Assembly: GCA_037957365.1 (NCBI GenBank)
Contig: JARHVA010004088.1
Span: forward strand, 437,501-501,500
Direction: 5' to 3'
Origin: Torreya grandis
Lineage: Eukaryota; Streptophyta; Pinopsida; Cupressales; Taxaceae
Length of the DNA stretch: 64,000 bases
Part shown: in pieces, positions 11,370-23,783 of the stretch
How positions within the stretch are numbered: the first letter of the stretch is position 1
How the letters are laid out: the number at the start of each line of letters is the position of its first letter
Made by a program: the position numbers and the translations under genes
The notes under the pieces: model-generated
Database searches by the model: none
Told to the model about the DNA's origin: nothing
The model's input: only the letters and a program-made list of their open reading frames with translations

Positions 11370-14300
11370 AGGTGACAAGATGACAAGATAAGGTGTAGGC
11401 TAGTTCAGGTGACAAAACATCATCATAATCATCTACATTGCCGGCAAGATCAGAATCCTGATCACTCATGTCTACATCTACTTGATTTTATTCCTCATCC
11501 TCATTTGTGACATGTAATACATTATCTCTCCCAATCTCTTTATTTTTAATCAAAATCTCTTCTTCAAACACTCCATCATCATCTTCATCCACTTCTTTGA
11601 ATGTTTCTTGTAAATTAACATATTACCCATCAGGTATTATATCAACAACTTCCGTGAATTTTAGTTTCAAATGAGACTCTTTTTTAATGAAATATGGCCA
11701 TCCTAGGCTTCTCACATCATCAATTAGAAATTATTGGTTAATTTGAAAAGGGGAAACATACAGCTCATCTATCTCTGATAAAAATTATTGTGTATTTGCA
11801 TGTATAAATCCATACTCATCAAATTGTACTGCAGATGGTCAGATTCACTTAAATTTTAATAATATAGGACTATTTTCACCAAATACACTTTAATAATTTC
11901 TTGAATGAATCCAATATAAAATTTCTTCTCATTTTTGTGAAGAAATTTAGCACTAACAACACAATCATAATTTGTCTTTCCTTTATCTTTTTCTTCCACT
12001 CTTGAATGACTACCATAGGCCCACATTCCACTAAAATGCATATCCCATAAATTTGTATATTTTGAAAGCTCACTTTCTTCCATTGTTATATCTTGACCTT
12101 CTTCTTTTGCATCACTGACTGTATTAACAATCCATTCTTCAAATTTTGGAAAAGAATCACCTCCAATCAAATCATGATGTCTACTCTTTTAAGGTCAATG
12201 TTTCATCTAAGTTTGATTCTCTTATTCATATTTTCTACATAGAATATTAACGTATAAATATTAATATTAATAATATAGATGTGTAAATTCAATTGAGTAA
12301 ATAAATTATTGTGTAAATTTTTTTCTTGCACCACTTATCGAATGAAGATGAGTTTTGAAGAATATAGGCATGTATCGCACTTCTTTCTTGATGTGATAGG
12401 TTGAATTGAAATCCATTGTCTTATTATACTTCACCTACAACTCTCTCATCTTCATTTTCATCCCATACACATCAATTGAGATTTTTAAAATAATTCATAT
12501 ATTCTTTGCAAAATCCCATGACATCTTGCACATTGAATATCCCTTAGACATGTTGCCTTCTAATTTTGCCCTAGTACAATTTTTTTCAAAACCTCTTATA
12601 TTATTCTATAGAATACATCCATCTTATTCTTATTATGCCATAATGCTCTAGTTCATATTATACATGTATCAAAAGATGCATATAAATGTTAAAGATTTTC
12701 GATGGAAATTCCAATTCCAATAGACAAAGGACTTCAACAACCTCCTCCCTCAAACTATCAAAGTTTTGAAGGATCTAATACATTTAAAATCATTATCTTT
12801 AATATTAGACCCAACCTTCTAATTAAAAATCTTGGCCCCTTTGCCAAACTTGATATATTTACCACAATACATAAAATATTTTTGATTATGACATGATAGT
12901 CATGGGTCTTGAGGCCTCATAAGCTATTAATGTCAGTTTAGCTTCTAATACTACTACTTACATATCTAGTGGGAAAGATAGTCTAAGACATCAACTGTAA
13001 GAATTATGCACATTTTTCCTTTGTCTAGACATAAGGAGCACTAGGTTTTCTATATTTTTCATCATCATATTTTCCAACCCAAATATTTTGATGAATCTTT
13101 AGTTGTAGAAAGTCTTCATGTGATTAAATAGTATCAAAATTACCAAAAATAGTTTCTATAATAGCATAGGCTATATTTTTCTCAATATGCATAAAGTCAA
13201 CAGTATGCCTAATGGTTATATCCTTAAAGTATGACAAATTATAGAATATGCATAACCATTTTACAATGCTTTCATTACATGGATCATATCTACTACCATA
13301 AATCCCATCATTTTCAATTATAAATGACATTCATTTTTGTCCATTCTTAATAATGTAATCACCCATTAATAGAAATGGTGTTTCATGATTCTCTTCTTGA
13401 CCATTGAAATGTGTTTTTGGTTGATGATATAGATGATCCATTTTAAGGTAAGTACAATTTCCATAATAAATACACTTATGCAAAATTCCTGAGTGCCTCA
13501 CAAAATCCTTAAAGTTGCAAGCATGACATCCATGGTATCCATGAACATTGAGACTAGACAATGTGCCATATGTAGGAAGACCATGAATAATAAACAGTAA
13601 GGAAGTTCTTAAAGTGAATTTAATTGAATGACCATCCCTTAAAGATTGAGTTGGTTCAATTCCTTTCCAAAATTCCATTATCTCACCATATAATGGCTCT
13701 AGATAAGCATCGATTGTATCTAAAGTCACACTTTTATTTCCTAGTATAATCAATGATAGCATTAATAAAAATGGTTTAGTTTATAACCATGGAGTCAAGT
13801 TATAATTTATTAAAAACACTAGCCAAGTTGACCATTTATTTATTTAATTATAAAATGGGTTCACCCCATCTAGAGCTAAACCCAACCTTATATTATGAGG
13901 ATCTTGAGAAAAATTAGGCCATTTGTTATCAAATTCCATCCACATATTAGAATCAAGAACATGTAATTATTTTCCATTGGTGCTCTTATTTTGGGCATGC
14001 CATTGCACAAGTTCAACAATGTCTCTACACCTATACTTTTGGAGTAATCATGGGATTATCAAAAAGTCGTGAAAAACCTTTCTAGGAACCACAACTGATT
14101 TCAACCCTTGTCTATACCTCACTTCATGACATTTCATAAATTCACTCTCACTTGAAAGATTATTAAAAAATAATACACAACTATTCACACATGTGTGGAT
14201 ATTTTCATACCCTAAGCCTAGCTTAGCGATTTGATTTTTACATTGACTTCATTTTGTTGGTAATGTGGAGTCAGCTGGTAATAATGAACTTAATAGTGCC

Positions 14301-14776
14301 AATAATTGATCTACACTCTCATTTGTCCAACCAAGCACCACTTTCAAGTTAAGAATTTGAAGGATTATTGTCAAACAACTTAACTTACAATTAGTATACA
14401 TAAGCTTTAAATCATCCTCCATAGGCTTGGCCTAATCATCGTTTAGATCCTCATTCAACATTATATTTGCTTTAAACCCTTTATCTAACATTGCTACCTC
14501 TTCATCTATGTTTGGTGCCACTTCATCTATGTTTGTTGCCTCTTCATGTCTCACACTCTATAATTCTATCATATATTTATAATAATTGTAATCCCAAGGG
14601 CTTAGACCACTATGCCCATATTTTATCATATGTTGATAAATCACATTTCTTTTTTTCACCTTTCTACCAAATTAGTCATTACATGGAAATGGATATTTGT
14701 CCATGTCCCTCTCATCAGCTACTCTCTCATCATATTCATGGTATTGATCTATAGTCAACCTTCGGCATTGATTCAT
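11370..14776 (-). pseudogene. CACTA transposase, TNP2 / Transposase_21 type, decayed
   Basis: Read on the minus strand from a possible ATG at 14776. Successive segments follow the order of plant TNP2-like transposases. First comes a region with PMEDDLKLMY, GWTNESVDQLL and LGLGYENIHTC. Next is the core, with FSQDPHNIRLGLALDGVNPF (the conserved Asp is present) and YNLTPWL. Two stop-free segments follow: 13331-13762 (ILGNKSVTLDTIDAYLEPLY; HGLPTYGTLSSLNVHGYHGC) and 13124-13330 (DITIRHTVDFMHIEKNIAYA). A DUF4218-like part (GLKTHDYHVI; RAKLEGNMSKGY) and a DUF4216-like end near 11.6-12.1 kb (FYIGFIQEIIKVYLVKIVLY) complete it. The protein would have cut and joined the element ends. Several stops make it non-functional. 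Identification is firm; exon boundaries are not resolved. Confidence 0.85.
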
Positions 14777-16559
14777 CTATAATGTTTTGCATTCTAGTAT
14801 TAATTTAGTTTCTTATTTCAAGAAAAAATTATAAATATGAAAAACTCAACTTACTTAGGATCTAATACATGTAAACTCATTCTCTTCATCACTTACCTAG
14901 AATTCAGAGAACTTCACAGAATTAAGATAAAAAGCACTCTACCTAATTAGAATTAGAGCACTCTACATGATATAGAGAACTCTATAGGAATTCAAATTAA
15001 ATAAATACAGTTGGGCATCACTCTACAAAATCAAATGTTCTTTTTATGACTACAAATAAAATAATGTTATTTTTATCCATGTTTTACTAAGGGCCTTCCT
15101 TGTCTAGATGATAACTAAATAAATGCTTTACAAATGGAATGTGGAATTTATGCTTGTTTTATTGATGAAACACAATAACTTAAATATATGGAAATATTGT
15201 CAATGTTAATGAATACACAAACACTAACCAACAGGCTAATTGATTCTTTGTTGTAACTTTGAGCATTACTTACTAGCATAAATTATCAACATGTTGAGAT
15301 AAGATGACTTGTTCTAACAATTGATATACTCCCATGTGTGGACATATAGCATCAATTAAAATATCTTGGTGACCACATTGATTTTATGAACTAACATAAC
15401 TTTCAACTATGCCATATGAGACCATCTTCTAGGATTCTATGCAATTAATAGATTAGGCTTACACACAATGTTACCGAAGCATTGAGGTCTAGGCTAGGGA
15501 CATAAGCCCATTTTTTAATGGCAAAGTGATAAAAGGAATTGAAATTTAAATGCATGTTACAAGTTCAATTCCCATATGCCCCAAAATTTGTAAAGGAAAC
15601 TAATGAAAAAATAGTCTACTAAAATTAGAATTGCATGTATGCTTCTTATACTCAGTTGTCTATGTAACTACTGTAAGTTACACCAACCAATAACAAACTA
15701 ATTATGATGTACATGCACTACCCATTCCATGAATACTTAGTGAAAAGGAGTCTTAAGTATTAGGTTGGTGAATTTATTACAAAATTATAAATTAATACCA
15801 TACCCATGCATGATAATATGGAACACAAATAGACAATTTCAAGATATGGTCACTACATTGTATTGATTATACAATGAATAAAAGCATCTAATTCTTTCAC
15901 AATCTCAAGAACTCTAAATTGGTACATGATAGTTAATGTCTTATGAGATGATACCCTCCTATTTATGTAACTCATCTCTTATAATAAACCAATTTCATTC
16001 TCCTAGCTAGATACAGTTGTCAATTAAAAAGCTATAGATTTTTTTAATGTAATGAGGGTTTTGAATTACCTTTGAATTCACTATAGAGGGTGTCCCCTAA
16101 TTTAGCTTCACTTTAGAGGGCCTCACCAACTTCAAATTCATTATATAAAACTCCAAATTCCTTACCTACCTTTCTAGAAGTCTCTTGGTCCTCTCCAAAC
16201 AAGCTTTATCACCTATGCAAGTAGCTTCTATACTTATATGCTAAAACCCAAAATGCCTCATTCCATCAAATTGGCACACAAACCCTCTTTGGTCATCTCC
16301 AGCTCCATTAATAATTAACAAACCCTCCTTATGTTTGTATAGGTGCATTGCAAAAATAATGCTAATTGTACTCCCCACTCCCCCATCGAATTACCTCTAT
16401 CAAATTCTACACTCTATTTTACTCCCCACTCCCACCAATATTTTCCCAATTCACTATTAACGTTGCATGTGCAATACAACTCACTCCTGCCAATAATTTC
16501 CCAATTCTAAATATTTTTTATAGTACCCACTTTAATATCATATTATCTAATTTTTATTT
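14777..16559. other. CACTA region upstream of transposase; no gene seen
   Basis: AT-rich, with no coding frame I can support. It lies between the transposase start and the right subterminal repeats, so it should hold the transposase promoter and 5' untranslated region. I cannot place a TATA box with confidence. Confidence 0.4.
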
Positions 16560-16710
16560 GTGTGACTAATTATTTATTTTAATTTTTTACTCAATGATCA
16601 AATTAGTTATTTATAGCTATGTTGCAAAAAATTAGTAGAATTTAGTCATTTTTAGTTGTCGTGACTAAAATTTTTAGTCACGTAGTCATTTATTTACCAT
16701 ATTTTACTAG
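16560..16710. repeat. CACTA right subterminal and terminal inverted repeat
   Basis: Contains TTTAGTCATTTTTAGT, GTGACTAAAATTTTTAGTCA (itself a palindromic pair) and AGTCATTTATTTACCATATT, ending in TTTACTAG. Read on the minus strand the terminal 30 bases match the left end with a few substitutions. The final TG expected for the CACTA terminus is absent, so the right end is decayed. Confidence 0.75.
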
Positions 16711-16800
16711 TATTGGTCTACACAAATCAAGTTAAAATCCATGAGGATATATGAATATGGATGATGAATTGGGTTGATGCAGGGGTAGACTAAAGATTAG
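16711..16800 (-). pseudogene. Tat-B gag, extreme N-terminal part (right of CACTA)
   Basis: On the minus strand the frame containing NPIHHPYS and MDFNLICVDQ runs into the TAT duplication. It continues in the same phase at base 884, where the FLLW repeat follows. The Tat-A gag has DPIHNDQIRDLFDRYI at the equivalent place, so (D/N)PIH and the spacing to the repeated unit are shared. This phase agreement is the main support for the CACTA insertion point. Confidence 0.55.
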
Positions 16801-18250
16801 ATATGGATTCTTGAACAAAGTAGGTCCAATAGTGAAATAGGTGTTATTAACTTATCAACAATGTCTAGTTGTCAAGCTAGCAAAAGGATTAAAGATTTGA
16901 TGGGTGCCTAGATTCAAACCAAAAATATGATGATTAGATGGGTGCTAGTTATGAATAGGTAAGATGTTTAGACTAAAGGTGATTATATTGATGATTGATG
17001 GGTTTTCTAGATTGATATTGACAATGTGATAAGATGCTAGTAAGATATTGACTAGGTATGAGATCTAATCGAGTGATGAGTGATAGTGGATTAGGATGAT
17101 ATGAAGGATGGAAGGACTTGATCAAGCCTTGAGACTAATTTTTTAAAGGTATGATGGGGTAATATTATGTGATCGTAATGATAGGATAATGGGACAAGGA
17201 AAAGTATGATGACATATGATGATGAAATGATTAGAGGTATTATGAGATGGTTTGGAAATGGATGTAACCCTCAAAAAGACAACAAAGATATGATGGGATG
17301 TGGTTGAATAAATGGGATATGAAGGTAAGTTAAATATAGGTGATTTATGGATAGATTGGTCTTAGGATAGGATGTGGATGATGAGATAAGATGTGATTAG
17401 GATATGTGAGGGTATGACCGATGATGAGTAAGACTAGGATAGGATGTGACTAAGAGGATGTATAAGAGAATAAATATATGTATAATAGGATTAAGATAAG
17501 GATATACAAGGTGATGTGATAATGAGACAAGATAATATGGGATGATGATGACTATGGATGAGGTGGACTTAGGATAAGATGTAGATAACAAGGTGATATG
17601 TGATGAGTGGGATATGACTAGACTAAGATAGGAGATGGAATAGGATGATGATGGGAGATAGTATATACAAGGAAAATTATGACAAGGATGTATAAAATTA
17701 TGTGAAAAATTGTATATATGTGTATAATTTTGGGTGAAAGGCTGATTTAGCTCACAAACAACATAGGTCTAGTATAAAACACAAGCAAGTAGGTAGTCCA
17801 CAAACCTATGATTAGTAAAGTCAAGGGTGTGTAACTTGATGTTCACACTATCCAATGGATTCACTAGTGATTATATATGTTGGTGACCCATTATGGAATC
17901 AATCAAACCCTCTTAGCCTCATTTTCACATGATAGATACTTAGGAGCTGATACTAACTCCATTAGTGAGGCATATGCTACAGTCAAAGGATCCTATGTTA
18001 GGTTTTCAAAAGGATATTTAGGTTAATCCCATATATAAACAAAGGTATAGTGGGGAATAAGTCTATGTGGGATTTTGTCTAACTACTTTTTATCTTGGAG
18101 CTTATCCACCCCTCACTCCAAGGAACCCTTCATGGAGAATTTTGTTTTGGTGCCTAATGACAAATCTTCTGATATTTAGATTCCACTAGAACATGGAGTT
18201 TGGTCAAGTGCATGGTGGTGAAATCTACATCATCAACCCCTAGGAAAATA
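16800..18250 (-). mobile_element. Tat-B 5' leader, inverted match to Tat-A leader
   Basis: The minus strand is pyrimidine-rich from about 17.0 to 17.7 kb, like the Tat-A leader at 27.4-28.2 kb. From 17.75 to 18.24 kb the plus strand closely matches the reverse complement of about 26.87-27.35 kb. Shared blocks include GACCCATTATGGAATC, CACCCCTCACTC, and ATGGAGTTTGGT followed by a GTGGTGAAATC-type segment. This shows a second element of the same family in opposite orientation. Short open frames here are low-complexity and not genes. Confidence 0.7.
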
Positions 18251-18781
18251 AAAATGGAATGGTTTTATATGTGGTTTTTTATCCTTCAAGAATCACTACA
18301 GGGAAATAAGGAGAAGAGCATACACTAATCATAGCCCTAAGAGACGAACAAGCAAACCAAAAGGATTAGTTAACCAATTAGATTAAGATGTTTGATATAT
18401 TTACAAGATGAAAAATATAGACAACAATATAAAAGATAAATATGAAAATGATATATATCTAATACAAATAAATCAAAAATGATTTTCAAAGTGCCAAAGA
18501 GAGTCTTTGACTGGCGACCTATAGTTACACGGTTAGAGTTTGATTGGTACTTTTAAAGAGGCAACCTAAAATATAATGAGTAGTAGTTTGAATAATATTA
18601 TTGAGGGGAAACCTGTAAGACAAATGATCTTAGACCAAAATATGACCTACACAAGAAGGTGTTAGACAAAACAAAATAGCTTCTATAAGAAACAAGATAT
18701 TAGTCTACTAGGCCTTAATAAAAACACCCTAAATAATCATGATTTAGCTCTATAACTCCTTTGGGTGAGAGAGATATGACA

Positions 18782-18886
18782 TGGGGGTCTAGGGGTGATA
18801 GTCCCCAATAGGTTCAAGGGGAATCACTCCTTACGAGATCAAGGGGTAGATTCCCTTATGGGGTCTAGGGGCAGCACCCTTGGCAC
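18782..18886. repeat. Iterated G-rich block in Tat-B leader
   Basis: Four degenerate units of about 26 bp of the form GGGGTCTAGGGG plus a CCCC- or CTCC-containing arm (for example GGGGTGATAGTCCCC). Each can form a small GC-rich hairpin. GC content is far above the surroundings. Comparable GGGG/CCCC hairpin blocks occur in the copia LTRs at 44.54 and 49.17 kb. Confidence 0.6.
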
Positions 18887-18954
18887 ACTCCCTGTCATAG
18901 TATAGGTTAAGGTTGAGGGGAAGAACCCTCAATGCCAAAAGGCAATTTGGGACT

Positions 18955-20480
18955 TGCAACAATGACTCAAAAATCATTAAAAAATGACTCTAAAAATGCA
19001 ATAAAAATGACCAAATTGAAGGCAAAAATCAATGCAAAATTATAATTACACATTGCAAAATTACAACCAGAGAGTACAAAACCACAACTTTAAGGCAAAA
19101 TCATAGATTTCAAGTTGTGATTTTGTAGTATTTATCTTAATCATGATGGTGAGACTGTAAAATCATGATAGTTAGACAAAACCATGACTATACATGACAA
19201 AATTACTATTAACTAAAAATTGATAGTTGTGATTTTTTTATAAATTACAAAACCTCAAGATTCTAATATTTTGATCAAAATAGATGTCTTATGCAAGTGA
19301 TGAAAAATTATGTAGATGATCAAAAATACTTATGTACAAATGATAAATGATAGATAAAAGACCAATTTAGGATATATAAATTTTTTATAAGTGATTGGAT
19401 GCACTATCAAAATGGACAAAGATCATGATTAATTTGATTACCAAAATTTGTTTCTAGTTATATCTTTATCGTATGATTTCCTTATAATCCTAAAGATGTC
19501 AGACAAAAAAAAATTAAATTCAAAATGACTAAATTGTAAAATCTCTATTAAATCTACAATACCATGCATTTACAGGTCAAGATCATAATGCTAATGATCT
19601 CATGACTTATGGTTTTATTAGGAAAAAGATAAAGGCCTATGTTTATATAGTGTTTTGTTGATTTTTCCTTTCCATTCCTCTTCTTGGATAAATCCTATTA
19701 AACCATGTAACAAAACTTATAGAGATAAAAATTTCTTTACGGAATAGGGTTAGCAATAAGTATGTAGATCAAAATCCTTTTGGATCAAAAGACAAAAGAT
19801 TTATGGACTATGTGATGATTGAGTTTTATAAAAAATAGAAGATGTCAGAGTGAAATTTCAAGTAAATGGATAATATTTTTTAGTGATTTCCTAAAATTTA
19901 CAAAATCATAACTTATGACTTCAATATCACCTTTATCGAGGTAAATTCACTAGTAGGGAAGTCATGATTTTGTGGCTCGAGAGTAATTCCTAGATTCCTT
20001 CTCGATACCATCTTCCTATTGAATCTTACACACCAGGGGCCAAAACTTTCATCTTTAATAATAAATTCATTATAAATGCATAGGTTTAGACAAAATAGAT
20101 GACCAAAAGATAAAATAAATGATTTAACACTTGTGTCTGGAGCCTATAATATTTCAAGTCAACAGTTTAAAATCATGATTTAAAGGGAATAACCATGAAT
20201 TTTGAAGTCATAATTTTTCATAAATATAGGAACCTACAAAGATACCATTAGTGGTTTAAACAAAATTACTACTTTACATGCAAAACTGTAACTTGCTAAA
20301 CCAAGTCACAAATCATGAATCATGATATTGTCAAATAGATAAAACCTATCATAGTTAGTCAAAAAATTAGTGATCAAGTAAAATGGTTAAGACAAAATCA
20401 CAATTCTTGGGGACAAGATCATGACTACATTAGGCAATGTCATGAAAACTAGTGCAAAACTATGACTTGTACCTATACAT
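18955..20480. repeat. Degenerate array of AAAATCATGA-type motifs
   Basis: About 1.5 kb in which variants of CAAAATCATGA and TCATGATTTTG recur dozens of times in both orientations, separated by 10-40 bases, without a fixed period. No coding frame is visible. It may be a heavily mutated minisatellite in the leader or LTR of Tat-B. Confidence 0.5.
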
Positions 20481-21519
20481 ACAAATTTTCAAAAAACCCA
20501 AGATTTTTCTCCTATCATTTGATCCTACAAACTACCAAAAATATTTCTAACAAGTAAAATTGTTAAATTGGGAGAAATCTACCAATATGGTTTCCATAAT
20601 GTAGCCTAAAATTTGAGCTTGTGGATTAAACTATCTAATTTAACCACTCAAACTTCAAACCACTAGGTAAAGTCTAGATCCATTAGAATTCAATGTAAAC
20701 AAATGAATAAACCATTCTAAATAACATTATAATCCTAAATCTAAGTTCTCCAAACCATGATTAAATGGATGTAAAAACATGAAAATGGATATAGATTACC
20801 TTAGACTCAAAAATTTGACATGGTTATGCTTGATCAAGGATTGATGATGGATGATTGATTCATGGATTGATAGATTTATAATTGGACATAGATTCCTCAC
20901 TTGATTTCTTGTTGATCATATGGACATGAATGCTTTTTGGATTCATAAATTATCTCCCATGGAGGGATGAAGTTGTTTAAATATATTTTGGAGGGAAAGA
21001 TCAATGGATGAGATTCAAAGTTTGGATGAGGGAGATCAAGGGTTGAGGATTAAAATAAATTTACAATTCTTTAGAAGCCTATAGATTTAGAGGCTTCCAG
21101 AGAGGAGGGGTGATAATAGAGAAGGATCTAGATTTAGAGGTTTCTAGAATCCTTCTTATAGGCTAATTATGATTATATGGGGGATTATATAGGTATTAGG
21201 TGAGTGATTAGGGATTAGGGGTGTACGAGAGCCTAGGAACAGGATTAGTAGGTGGTTAAGTGGGAATAGAAATTTAAAATGCCAAAATAATGAATAAGAT
21301 ATATTAGGATAGAATAATGGGGATTTAGGATAAATTAATGAAGTGGGATTAGACTATAGTTATTAAATGAAGAAATATTAGTGGGGGATATTAGATAAAT
21401 GACTAGGAAGGGGATAAATTAGTAGGATTAAAGGGGATATATTAGATTAAACATAATTAGTATCAACTATTAGGAATATTAGTGATAATAATATAGGCAA
21501 GAGAATGTAGGTGCATACA
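20041..21519 (-). repeat. Candidate Tat-B 5' LTR
   Basis: On the minus strand position 21519 starts TGTATGCACCTA, identical to the first 12 bases of the Tat-A 3' LTR (40347). At the other end TTTTGGC near 20047 resembles the start of a primer-binding site. The length would be about 1.5 kb, twice the Tat-A LTR, and the interior only weakly resembles it. The outer end is therefore better supported than the inner end. The 3' LTR would be outside the window. Confidence 0.35.
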
Positions 21520-21589
21520 CTTTTAAATCAAAACACATGATTAAACATCACATAGAACATTCAAACAGACTATTTAACTTACCATCCAT

Positions 21590-23198
21590 AGCCCTTAAGG
21601 GCTCTACATCTAGTACCTCCTATCCAACCATCCCATCTTTCAAGGATAAAGGTGCCTACCTATACTCATTCCATCATCCAAATAGGCCTTGATCACCCTA
21701 ACATCATCCACATCTAGTACCTCAACCTCTATATCTTGCTCTATCACTAGAATAGGAGATAAATCCATAATCGATGGCCTAGGCCTACACCCCAGCCTCA
21801 TAAGAGCATGAGAACTCCTCAATCACACTACCAATTCTAGGGGAATATCATATATGATACCAAATTGGAGGTTAACCATCTCATATTGGAACCAATCATA
21901 TACATTATCCCACTAATCATGTATCCAATAGCTCATTTAAATCCTCCTTAATTAAATGTTATCCTTGGGCCATCCTTGATATCCCTTACAGGGTCTCTAG
22001 ACAATATCCTTTGATATTAAATTATTTAGTAATAATTGATAGTAGGTAGTACTCCTCTAAGCATGCCCTATCCCAATCCATCTAGTTAAAAATACCTATG
22101 GGTGAGGCCATCCATCCCATGGATGTGGAACTAGTAGGATCATTGATATATGCTCATAAGAATAACAATGTAATATTATAGATGCATCGATACTTCCATC
22201 ACTCATCTCTTAAGTAAATTGTTATAAGTACCTATATAAATGAGCCAACAAATTTTGACCCCTAAAATATATTGTACCATGATTCTCAATGTCATACACT
22301 ATCTTGTGCATCCTATATGAAATGGAGACACCACTCCCATACACTAAAATAAATGATGATAATAACACCACTATAAACTTCCACAACTATATAACATTAG
22401 CCATAACAATCAGGGTTAATAGTATGTCACTCGGACTACCTATACGATGAGTACCCACATCTATAGCAAAAAAGTACCTAGATACCCTATGTATAACCTA
22501 GCACTAGTTGCCTTCTATAACATAGCTCATTGCCTAGAAAATAGAAACCATAAGATCCTATACACATCCTCAAATGTCATGGTCATCTCACCCATGGGCA
22601 ACTAGAATGTACACATATCTGCATTCCATCTCTTGCATAATGCAGTGATCATATGTTTTTCCCAAAACATAAGCTCTAGGAAAACCACATGTCATAAACC
22701 TACTCTATCAATCACATATATCTCTACCTCAAAAACTGGAAATCCTTGTATATTTCCATCATCTAACCAACATGAAACTCCATCATACATGCATCAACCT
22801 GTAAACATTTTAGCCAAATCTAACATCAACTAAACAATAATTAATACTATCGAATAATAACATAACTCAAAAAATTAATTGACAATGATAAGAACCATAT
22901 CTAGGGATTATGAGACACTAAAAATACCCTAAGGATAGTGGTGTTATACAATAGCACCACACTTTATAAAGTAACACCAAAAATTAGACACTAGTGCCCA
23001 GATCGAGATAATAGCACCACTTTTTGCAAAACTAGCCAAGAACAACCTTTCCCCAAGAAAATCACTAATATAGATAACTAAAATTATAAAAAAATATAAA
23101 ATGTTAGGGTCCCATACCAAGTGCACCCCTTGCCCATCTTGCATAAGTCCCTATACCTCCTCATAGCACAAAAACTTAGCATCCCATCTCCTCGACAT
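21590..23198 (-). pseudogene. Plant mobile domain (PMD) protein gene, one intron, decayed
   Basis: Minus-strand gene. Exon 1 starts at ATG 23198 (MSRRWDAKFL) and ends after exactly 27 codons at 23118. A probable intron (22799-23117) begins GTATGG and ends TTTACAG. Exon 2 carries the PMD hallmark, a Trp-Asn...Thr-Phe segment then LPMGEMTMTFEDVYRILW (about 22.57-22.66 kb). After a frameshift come FRGQNLLAHLYRYL and IILHCYSYEHISM, PHPWDGWPHP, and finally VYDWFQYEMVNLQFGI and HALMRLGCRPRPSIMDL. This order is that of the aminotransferase-like plant mobile domain found in MAIN/MAIL1 and in many transposons. Known family members act in silencing or are carried by Ty3 and Mutator elements; the role here is unknown. 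At least two frameshifts and many TAG stops inactivate it. It lies just outside the Tat-B LTR end and 585 bp from the Tat-A insertion. Confidence 0.75.
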
Positions 23199-23783
23199 GT
23201 TTTTATCTCTCAGACTCAAGCTTCTTCTCACTTCAATTATGGAAATTAATTAACAATTATTCAAAACAACCTAATTAATTCATCACTTACTCAATGTCAC
23301 CCTATTAAGGCTATTCATGTGCATCAATTTCACCAATTAATACAATTATCTTTTTATTACCATATCTTGAGAACTATAGCTTTGATTCATGAATCATTTC
23401 TTGCACATGAGACTTGATATCAATATAACCTATCTCATATTGAAAAAACTAATCATCTCATTATTTCTAAACCTATAAACTGATAAAAACAATTATATTT
23501 TATTAACAATAAAATAAATCAAGTACCTATACAACTACATACTATGGTATCAATCTCCAACACAATCAATACATTATCAAAACCTAATACAACATTAAAA
23601 TTACCAAGTAAACACCATCACAATCAATAATTAACACTTTTGGTCACATATCCTCATCAAAGTATTGGATGTCTCACCAATATAGGGGGAAAATATGCAT
23701 ATATTGCTTCAAACACAAAAAGTTATATTTATATATTTTAGACATATTAGTATCTAGAGTTACAACATATTTAGAGATACATA

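Larger units (their letters stand above)
886..16710. mobile_element. CACTA (En/Spm-type) DNA transposon, 15.8 kb
   Basis: The left end reads CACTAGTAGAAAAAC then AATAAATGACTAAA. The right end, read on the minus strand, gives CTAGTAAAATATGG then TAAATAAATGACTA, a matching terminal inverted repeat whose outermost two bases are lost. Both ends carry subterminal copies of TTTAGTCATTT. A 3-bp duplication TAT (883-885 and 16711-16713) is the usual size for CACTA elements, and removing the element plus one copy restores the flanking gag frame in phase. A TNP2-type transposase lies inside on the minus strand. The size is large for the family and the interior holds other decayed frames, tandem repeats and retrotransposon-like scraps, so some of it is probably later insertion or captured sequence. 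Confidence 0.8.

Noticed and set aside
13124..13762. Two separate small genes
   Set aside because: They are in the same frame and are adjoining parts of one TNP2 transposase separated by a single stop codon.
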